Source of the DNA: JAAAOZ01 sp964496595
GTDB taxonomy: Bacteria > Chloroflexota > Anaerolineae > B4-G1 > SLSP01
Assembly: GCA_964496595.1 (NCBI GenBank)
Contig: CAZCAI010000158.1
Span: 1 to 10,217, forward strand
DNA: 10,217 nucleotides
Direction of reading: 5' to 3'
Below the pieces are notes generated by a model. The model saw only the letters and a list, made by a program, of their open reading frames with translations. It was not told the origin of the DNA and did not search any database. A program made the translations under genes and the position numbers. How positions within the stretch are numbered: position 1 is the first letter of the stretch; each line of letters starts with the position of its first letter. Shown piece by piece: positions 1-4,235 of the stretch.

Positions 1-175
1 TGTCTCAGGACTTCAGTCCGGGATACAACATTTCACCCAAAAACCAATAAGAGCCTTTGTAATTACACCCCCTTCGCTCCAAGCGGATTGCTAAATCCGC
101 GCCTCTGGGGCATATTTTGAACGTGTTTTCAGCTTGTGCAAGCAAAACAGAGATCTAGCGATCCCCTTGGAGCGA
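1..175. repeat. Cluster of short palindromes, no gene
   Basis: This non-coding stretch is dense in inverted repeats. GGACT/AGTCC at 8-19 lies within a longer imperfect hairpin spanning 1-27. GCGGATT/AATCCGC at 83-100 is a perfect 7-bp stem with a 4-base loop. GTTTT-GCTTG/CAAGC-AAAAC at 125-148 is ten base pairs with a 2-base bulge on one side. TCGCTCCAAG at 74-83 is repeated inverted as CTTGGAGCGA at 166-175. The sequence CGGATTGCT (84-92) also recurs inverted at 210-218. No ORF here has a credible start and ribosome binding site. I read it as a mosaic of small dispersed palindromic repeats; the left part may continue beyond the window. Confidence 0.6.
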
Positions 176-225
176 GAATGGGAAAGCCCTACGTATTGTA
201 ACGCTTTAGAGCAATCCGGCAAGGG

Positions 226-253
226 GGAGGATGGGAGATGGAGGATGGAGGGT
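226..253. repeat. Purine-rich heptanucleotide tandem repeat (4 units)
   Basis: Four consecutive 7-bp units follow the pattern GGRRRRT: GGAGGAT, GGGAGAT, GGAGGAT and GGAGGGT. The array is G-rich on the + strand and follows a G5 run at 223-227. It is in the intergenic region downstream of the MFS gene, just beyond that gene's terminator hairpin. The 7-bp period matches the two other arrays in this window, although the unit sequence differs. Confidence 0.6.
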
Positions 254-263
254 GTGTCATATC

Positions 264-310
264 CTAAACGAAGACCAGGCCCAAGGGGGGAAATTCCCCT
301 GGGCCTGGTT
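264..310 (-). terminator. Intrinsic terminator of the MFS exporter gene
   Basis: ACCAGGCCCA (274-283) pairs with TGGGCCTGGT (300-309), and the stem continues as GGGG/CCCC after a one-base bulge, giving a very stable hairpin. Read on the minus strand it begins 27 bases after the MFS stop codon and is followed by CTTCGTTTAGG. The T-tract is therefore only moderate. The strong stem and position support termination of the leftward transcript. Confidence 0.65.
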
Positions 311-336
311 GAAAGCCGTCTCGTGTGAAAATCGGG

Positions 337-1647
337 TCAGGACTCCGCCTCAACCATCACGGGGAGCGGTTCCCCGCCGATGTCCACCGGCGGGGACGCA
401 ACGGGGTGCTTGCCGATGGCGTTTTCTTCGATGTCACGCAGGGCCGGCAGGACGAAGACGGTGAGGCTCGACAGCAGACACATCCCGCCGGCGACTAAGT
501 ACCAGACCTGGAGGCCGAGCGCGTCGCTCACCGGGCCGGCGACGCCCAATCCGATGGGCGAGGTCACCCACAGGAGGCTGCTCATCGTGGAGAGGACGCG
601 GCCTTGCATCTCCGGCGCCACGTTGGCCTGCAAGATCGCCATCAGCGGCCCATCAATAAAGGGCAGCATCAGGCCCACGACGAAGATGGCGCCCAATCCC
701 ACGGTGAAGAGCTGGCCCGGCAACAGCCCCAGGGTGATAAAGGCGAAGCTGAAGCCGATCATGCCCGCCATCGTGGTGAAAATCTTCTTCTGAAAGCCGC
801 CCCACGCGCTGAGCGCCAATCCGCCAATGACGGTACCGATCCCGCTGATGGCCTGGAAGAGGCTGAGTTGCGCCGCATCCCCGCCGAAGTGCTGATTGAC
901 CAGGAGCGGAATCAGGGAGAAGGCGGGGGTCAAGACGAGTTTGAAGACCATCGCGACCGCGATCAGATACCGCAATCCGGCCCAATCCCAGGCGTAGCGC
1001 AGGCCCACCCACATATCCATCAGGATCGATGGCGCGCCCGCGCCCTGATCGCGCTGAGGCTGGGGAATGGCGACGAAGAAGAGCGGGACAATCGCCAGCA
1101 GCGCCGAGCCGACATCCACGAACATCACGCCCTCCAGCGGGAGCAGTTCCATCAACAGCGCGCCCAGCGGCGGGCCGGCGACGCCAAGGAATCCATAGAG
1201 CGTCTGGTTCATCCCGGCGACGCGGGTCAGGTGCTTCCTCGGCACCATCAGCGCGGTCGAGGATTGCATCGCGGGCCAGTGGAAGGCGGCCCCCAACGCG
1301 CGCACGGCCATAATCACATAGATGTGCCAGACCTGCGCCGCGCCGGCCCAGAACATCACGGCCAGCCAGAGGGAGGCCAGCGCGATGGCGCCATCGGCGA
1401 CGATCATCACCCACCGCCGGTTGAGGCGATCCACATAAGCGCCGGCGAACGGCCCCAGCAGAATCTCCGGCAGGATGCCCACCATCGAAGCTGTCGCCAG
1501 CACGGTCGCCGAGCCGGTCATCTTGGTGAGCCACCAGATCAGGGCGAATTGCGCGATCCGGCTGCCCAAAAACGAAAAGGCCTGGCCGGTCCAGATGGAA
1601 AAGAAGGGGAACTTCCAATCCTCACGTGGGGTTGTTTCTTCAACCAT
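337..1647 (-). CDS. MFS exporter, macrolide-efflux (Mef/MFS_3) type
   Basis: A 436-residue integral membrane protein of the major facilitator superfamily, probably a drug/proton antiporter in the cytoplasmic membrane. The N-terminus reads WKFPFFSIWTGQ, then TGSATVLATASMVGILP, GPFAGAYVDRLNRRWVMIVAD. These track the first helices and motif A (G-x3-D-R-x2-R-R, residues 69-78) of Mef macrolide-efflux proteins as I remember them. Further helices run to about residue 400, with a hydrophilic central loop at about 195-212 and the conserved VAPEMQGRVLS segment at 343-353. Length is normal for the family. The ATG at 1645-1647 has a GAGGAG ribosome binding site (1654-1659) six bases upstream. It follows a possible small ORF by three bases and ends before a strong hairpin. 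The actual substrate cannot be read from sequence; macrolide efflux is only one possibility for this broad family. Confidence 0.92.
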   Translation of the reverse strand: MVEETTPREDWKFPFFSIWTGQAFSFLGSRIAQFALIWWLTKMTGSATVLATASMVGILPEILLGPFAGAYVDRLNRRWVMIVADGAIALASLWLAVMFWAGAAQVWHIYVIMAVRALGAAFHWPAMQSSTALMVPRKHLTRVAGMNQTLYGFLGVAGPPLGALLMELLPLEGVMFVDVGSALLAIVPLFFVAIPQPQRDQGAGAPSILMDMWVGLRYAWDWAGLRYLIAVAMVFKLVLTPAFSLIPLLVNQHFGGDAAQLSLFQAISGIGTVIGGLALSAWGGFQKKIFTTMAGMIGFSFAFITLGLLPGQLFTVGLGAIFVVGLMLPFIDGPLMAILQANVAPEMQGRVLSTMSSLLWVTSPIGLGVAGPVSDALGLQVWYLVAGGMCLLSSLTVFVLPALRDIEENAIGKHPVASPPVDIGGEPLPVMVEAES

Positions 1648-1650
1648 GTA

Positions 1651-1851
1651 TCACTCCTCGTACAAAGATATGTTGCTTGATAGGGTCATGCCGGAGCGGC
1701 CATCGTCGCGGAAGAGGTCGGACGCCATTATAAAGGATTTCAGTTTTGAAGCGAACCGGCGAATGTGGTGACCGAGAAGGAAAAAGGGCTGTAGAGGCCA
1801 GGGGGAGAGAATGGAAAGTTCCCATTCCTTAATGTGCGTCATTCCTGTCAT
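1651..1851 (-). CDS. Possible 66-residue leader ORF upstream of the MFS gene
   Basis: I do not recognise this product. The ORF begins MTGMTHIKEWELS. It has a near-consensus GAGGAGG site at 1859-1865, seven bases before the ATG at 1849-1851; an ATG immediately upstream (1852-1854) is only four bases from that site. Its TGA stop (1651-1653) lies three bases before the MFS start codon, and its last codons contain the MFS ribosome binding site, so translation of the two could be coupled. There is no signal peptide, clear domain or Cys motif. Against it, a TATAAT hexamer (minus strand, 1727-1732) lies inside it and could be the MFS promoter, which would make the region an untranslated leader. It could also be a chance ORF. 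Confidence 0.35.
   Translation of the reverse strand: MTGMTHIKEWELSILSPWPLQPFFLLGHHIRRFASKLKSFIMASDLFRDDGRSGMTLSSNISLYEE
1727..1755 (-). promoter_or_regulatory. Weak candidate promoter for the MFS gene
   Basis: On the minus strand a perfect TATAAT (1727-1732) is preceded at 17 bases by TTCGCT (1750-1755), which matches the -35 consensus at only three of six positions. It would give a leader of about 70 bases before the MFS ATG. The -10 is good but the -35 is poor, so this is tentative. It competes with the reading of this region as a small coupled ORF. Confidence 0.3.
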
Positions 1852-1911
1852 CATTTTTCCTCCTCTAAGATCCTATTAAGACCCTATACGATGGCAACTA
1901 TAAGTTTGGTC

Positions 1912-1971
1912 TCCCTTGCGAAGGCTACAAATAGGCCTAAGCTTCTTCGCACACCCTCGCAAGGGATTTTT
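1912..1971. repeat. Inverted repeat, CCTTGCGAAGG family, copy 1
   Basis: TCCCTTGCGAAGG (1912-1924) and CCCTCGCAAGGGA (1954-1966) pair at 12 of 13 positions around a 29-base centre. The centre contains an alternative GCGAAG/CTTCGC stem and the palindrome TAGGCCTA (1932-1939). Five Ts follow on the + strand (1967-1971), which would look like a terminator for a rightward transcript, but no + strand gene exists here. On the minus strand it begins 14 bases after the DUF4097 stop codon and could fold in that mRNA's 3' end. The same arm sequence recurs at 3384-3477. Confidence 0.6.
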
Positions 1972-1980
1972 GCTCACGCT

Positions 1981-3312
1981 TTACCGTAGCGCCTGCAACA
2001 AATTCGCGGCCTCGTCGGGGGAGAGCTTGCCCTCCTCCACCATCCGCAGGACTTGCATCCGCTCCTCGCGCTTGCTCTCTTTGGAAGGCGCGGAGGGCGC
2101 AGCGGGTGCGGCGGGCGGCGTGGGTGGGGATGGTTGACCGCTGGCGCGCTGCCAGCGACGCTCGGCCTGTTCGGCGCGGATGCGGGAGCGTTGCGCCTCC
2201 TTCTCGGCGGCGCGACGGGCGCGCTCGGCCTCCCGTTCCGCCATCGCCCGCGCCTTCTCGGCGACGCGCGCGGCGGCGTGTTCGGCCTTATGCGCCGCGT
2301 TCTCGACGTGCTCCCGGAACCGCTCGCTTTCCAAGAAGCTCAGCCCCTGCTGCAACTGCACATCTAACTCGGCCATCGCTTCCGCCACCCGCGCTTCGAT
2401 CATCGGGCCAATCTCGTCTAAGCTATCCAAGAAGCTGAGATCGATATTGACGTCGAAATCCTCGTAATCCCTGGGGCCATAGTCGCCCGCGACGCTGACG
2501 GCGCTGATGACGATCCGGCCGCCGACCTGCGCCTTGAGCAAAGCACAGGCCTCGCCTTCATTGCTTTCCTCGCTTTCCTCAATCTCCTCCTCCGCGCCCC
2601 ACACGCCAGCCGCGTGACCGTTGGTCTCCGTCAGTTCCAGTGTGGGGACTTTGGAGCGCACGCCGCCGCCGGCCTGGAGATCGAAGCGGATGCAGGACGC
2701 CGACGCCGCGTCAGCCTCCTCCGGCAACCGGACGCGGAGATCGCTGCCGGCGCGCAGGCGGTAGGTCGCGCCCGCCGCGAAGGGCGGATCCAGGCGGACA
2801 TCGGCGCCGACACCCTCGGCGATCAATCCGGCGCTCAGCCCGGCGGCCCGCAGATCGCTGCCGATCCGCTCGAGCTTCACCTCGCCGGCGACGCCATCCA
2901 CCCGCGCATCTCCCGCGACCGAGTGCGCCGTCAACGCGCCGGCCACGTGTTGCGCGCGGAGATTGCCGAAGACCTGCTCCAGGGTCGTCGCGCCCACATC
3001 ACGCAGCGCGACGTTGCCGTTCACCTCGCCGATGGCGAGGGCGCGGCCATCTTGACCGGACGCTTCCTTGATCCACAGGTTGCCCCGGACTACCTTGATC
3101 TCCAGCGCGAGGTCGTGCGGGCAGGTCACCTGGCAATTCGCCCGGCTGTCGATGATCAGGCTTTCGCCCTCGGGCGTCACGGTGAGGTCCTCATCGCGGG
3201 CGGAGCGCACGGTGATCTCTGAAACGTCCTGCCCCTTGATCGTCAAATCCCCCAGGCACTCTTTAACCTGGATTTTCGAATATTCTGCTGCTTCATAGGT
3301 CTGGGTTGTCAT
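1981..3312 (-). CDS. DUF4097-type beta-solenoid protein with coiled coil and SHOCT-like tail
   Basis: A 443-residue protein with no signal peptide or membrane helix, so probably cytoplasmic. Residues 1-285 are short repeated beta-strand turns (GNLWIKEASG, GEVNGNVALRDVG, GDARVDGVAGEVKLERIGSDLR), the pattern of the DUF4097 'putative adhesin' beta-solenoid. An acidic patch sits at 240-255. Residues 300-390 form a long Ala/Arg/Glu-rich helix, probably a coiled coil. A Pro-Ala linker (393-410) precedes the tail EERMQVLRMVEEGKLSPDEAANLLQALR (416-443, shown here by its ends and key G428, E434, A435). That tail resembles the SHOCT-like helices found in YvlB/LiaX-type proteins. The ATG has AAAGGAG (3321-3327) eight bases upstream. 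It lies 177 bases after the DUF2089 gene with a large hairpin between. The family is often linked to envelope-stress sensing; the exact role here is unknown. Confidence 0.75.
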   Translation of the reverse strand: MTTQTYEAAEYSKIQVKECLGDLTIKGQDVSEITVRSARDEDLTVTPEGESLIIDSRANCQVTCPHDLALEIKVVRGNLWIKEASGQDGRALAIGEVNGNVALRDVGATTLEQVFGNLRAQHVAGALTAHSVAGDARVDGVAGEVKLERIGSDLRAAGLSAGLIAEGVGADVRLDPPFAAGATYRLRAGSDLRVRLPEEADAASASCIRFDLQAGGGVRSKVPTLELTETNGHAAGVWGAEEEIEESEESNEGEACALLKAQVGGRIVISAVSVAGDYGPRDYEDFDVNIDLSFLDSLDEIGPMIEARVAEAMAELDVQLQQGLSFLESERFREHVENAAHKAEHAAARVAEKARAMAEREAERARRAAEKEAQRSRIRAEQAERRWQRASGQPSPPTPPAAPAAPSAPSKESKREERMQVLRMVEEGKLSPDEAANLLQALR

Positions 3313-3326
3313 CTCATTGTCTCCTT

Positions 3327-3358
3327 TGTTTATTTTGCTGTCTATTTGCTGTTTATTT
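3327..3358. repeat. 11-bp direct repeats in the DUF4097 gene leader
   Basis: Three copies of TGTYTATTT recur: GCTGTCTATTT (3337-3347) and GCTGTTTATTT (3348-3358) are adjacent, and TGTTTATTT at 3327-3335 is one base out of step. On the minus strand they read AAATARACA and lie just upstream of the ribosome binding site of the DUF4097 gene. Spacing close to one helical turn is compatible with protein binding, or they may simply be an A-rich, unstructured translation leader. Confidence 0.4.
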
Positions 3359-3383
3359 GTTTTACCTGATTGTATTACCCCAC

Positions 3384-3477
3384 CCTTGCGAAGGTTACGC
3401 GAGGATTTCGAGTCTCAAACTACGAAGTTTTCAAGAGGATGATTTAGTTTGAAGGCTCGCGACTAACCTTCGCAAGG
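3384..3477. repeat. Long inverted repeat, CCTTGCGAAGG family, copy 2
   Basis: CCTTGCGAAGGTTA (3384-3397) is perfectly complementary to TAACCTTCGCAAGG (3464-3477). After a 2-base bulge the stem continues CGCGAG/CTCGCG (3398-3403 with 3456-3461). An inner stem CAAACTA/TAGTTTG (3416-3422 with 3445-3451) closes the centre, so the whole 94-base element can fold as a multi-stem hairpin. It lies between the DUF2089 and DUF4097 genes on their presumed transcript. No T-run follows on the minus strand, so it is not a standard terminator. It could instead set the ratio of the two gene products or be a small non-autonomous repeat. Confidence 0.7.
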
Positions 3478-3491
3478 ATTCCCGAATCCTT
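3474..3491 (-). other. Small hairpin overlapping the DUF2089 stop codon
   Basis: AAGGATT (3474-3480) and AATCCTT (3485-3491) form a perfect 7-bp stem with a 4-base loop. It overlaps the TAA stop codon (3490-3492) and the right arm of the long inverted repeat, so the two structures are mutually exclusive. No T-tract follows on the minus strand. Confidence 0.4.
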
Positions 3492-3903
3492 AGAGATTCT
3501 CCAAAAGCTCAAATGCCTCGTCGGCGCTGATCTCCTGGCGCGCCAGGCGATCCAAAATCTCCTGGCGCTCCGGCTCGGATACTGATTCCGGCGCCTCTGC
3601 TGGTTGCGGCGGCGGAGCGGTCGCTGGGGCCGGACTTTCGACGCGGCGTCCCAGCGCGCTGATGATCTCATCCAGGCGGCTGCGGACGGTGGGGTAGGAA
3701 ATCCCCAATTCTTCCTGCACGCAGTTGAGCTTGCCCTCGCAGAGGATGAAGACCTCGACGAAGTGGCGCTGGGCGGGGATAAGCAGGGAGATCCGGTCGC
3801 GCTCAAAGTGGCCCTGGATTTTGGAGCCGCAGTTGCGGCATTCCAACTCTGTGACCAACAAATCATCGTGACAAACTGGACATTCCGATAGTACTGGGTA
3901 CAT
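3490..3903 (-). CDS. DUF2089 family zinc-ribbon/HTH regulator
   Basis: A 137-residue protein beginning MYPVLSECPVCHDDL. Two CxxC pairs (C8-C11 and C22-C25) form a likely zinc ribbon. Residues 40-85, including EGKLNCVQEELGISYPTVRSRLDEII, are the conserved DUF2089 core, with a helix-turn-helix-like segment that suggests DNA binding. A Pro/Ala linker (90-110) precedes the tail EILDRLARQEISADEAFELLENL (115-137 by position), a SHOCT-like pair of helices. The start is chosen at 3901-3903 because AAGGAGG (3910-3916) is six bases upstream. The adjacent ATG at 3904-3906 is only three bases away, and a still earlier ATG at 3934-3936 lacks a site. A perfect promoter and an inverted repeat lie just upstream. 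It is probably a transcriptional regulator controlling itself and the next gene; the target is inference. Confidence 0.85.
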   Translation of the reverse strand: MYPVLSECPVCHDDLLVTELECRNCGSKIQGHFERDRISLLIPAQRHFVEVFILCEGKLNCVQEELGISYPTVRSRLDEIISALGRRVESPAPATAPPPQPAEAPESVSEPERQEILDRLARQEISADEAFELLENL

Positions 3904-3909
3904 CATAAG

Positions 3910-3916
3910 CCTCCTT
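3910..3916 (-). promoter_or_regulatory. Ribosome binding site deciding the DUF2089 start
   Basis: AAGGAGG on the minus strand, six bases before the ATG at 3901-3903. Of the three in-frame ATGs this one has the best spacing, which shortens the protein to 137 residues beginning MYPVLSECPVC. Confidence 0.7.
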
Positions 3917-3922
3917 GGTTGT

Positions 3923-3947
3923 TTAATAATATTCACTCACTTATTAA
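3923..3947. promoter_or_regulatory. Candidate operator at the DUF2089 transcription start
   Basis: TTAATAA (3923-3929) and TTATTAA (3941-3947) are a perfect inverted repeat separated by 11 bases. It begins just downstream of the -10 box (3950-3955) and covers the expected transcription start near 3943, a classic repressor position. Autoregulation by the DUF2089 protein is a reasonable guess. The AT-rich content means chance symmetry cannot be excluded. Confidence 0.45.
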
Positions 3948-3949
3948 GA

Positions 3950-3978
3950 ATTATAATATATGACTTAATTTTTGTCAA
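3950..3978 (-). promoter_or_regulatory. Consensus sigma-70 promoter of the DUF2089 gene
   Basis: On the minus strand TTGACA (3973-3978) and TATAAT (3950-3955) are both perfect matches, with an ideal 17-bp spacer. The predicted start near 3943 gives a leader of about 40 bases before the ATG at 3903. Such a strong promoter on a regulator gene suggests it is either highly expressed or held down by a repressor. Confidence 0.85.
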
Positions 3979-4002
3979 GGGGGAATTTTGGAAATTGGTG
4001 GG

Positions 4003-4051
4003 GAATTGGGAATTGCGAGTTAAGAGTTGCGAATTGCGAATGATGAATTGC
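4003..4051. repeat. Heptanucleotide tandem repeat, GARTTRC type (7 units)
   Basis: Seven 7-bp units in register: GAATTGG, GAATTGC, GAGTTAA, GAGTTGC, GAATTGC, GAATGAT and GAATTGC. A partly out-of-phase AATTGCGAG follows to 4064. It lies about 25 bases upstream of the DUF2089 promoter. The consensus GARTTRC differs from the array at 6714-6825 (AAGTTRC in the same register) mainly at the first and third positions, so the two belong to one heptamer family, RARTTRC. Confidence 0.65.
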
Positions 4052-4072
4052 GAATAATTGCGAGCAGGCCAG

Positions 4073-4153
4073 GGTGCAACGCACTTGAACTGAAGGAAGA
4101 GCAACGCCTCATGCAGTATAAACCTGGCAATAAGCCCCTAAGTGCGTTGCACC
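4073..4153. repeat. Inverted repeat, GGTGCAACGCACTT family, copy 1
   Basis: GGTGCAACGCACTT (4073-4086) and AAGTGCGTTGCACC (4140-4153) are perfect 14-bp inverted copies around a 53-base centre with no clear ORF. The element lies between the terminator of the 817-residue protein gene and the DUF2089 promoter. The same arms, much closer together, occur at 6938-6975. The form suggests a small non-autonomous repeat that folds into a hairpin; no target-site duplication was identified. Confidence 0.7.
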
Positions 4154-4182
4154 TCACAAGATTAAAACGCTTACGTGGCAAG

Positions 4183-4209
4183 AAAAAAGCCCCGGCTTTC
4201 ACCGGGGCT
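4183..4209 (-). terminator. Intrinsic terminator of the 817-residue protein gene
   Basis: AGCCCCGG (4188-4195) and CCGGGGCT (4202-4209) form a perfect 8-bp GC-rich stem with a 6-base loop. On the minus strand it is followed by a run of six Ts (4183-4188, the first being the last stem base). It starts 27 bases after the stop codon at 4236. This is a textbook rho-independent terminator and separates the surface-protein gene from the regulator gene. Confidence 0.92.
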
Positions 4210-4235
4210 GTCTGAGTATCTAGCTGTGATGAAGG

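Noticed and set aside
134..464. Two small + strand ORFs at the left end
   Set aside because: One starts at a non-ATG codon without a ribosome binding site, both run through the palindromes or the terminator hairpin, and neither resembles a protein family.
604..1680. Long + strand ORF opposite the MFS gene
   Set aside because: It is an antisense shadow of a GC-rich membrane protein gene: charged, low-complexity translation, no ribosome binding site, and the minus-strand product matches a known family.
1912..1971. Rightward intrinsic terminator (hairpin plus five Ts on the + strand)
   Set aside because: No + strand gene precedes it and the loop is 29 bases; the arms match a repeat family seen again at 3384-3477, so it is listed as a repeat.
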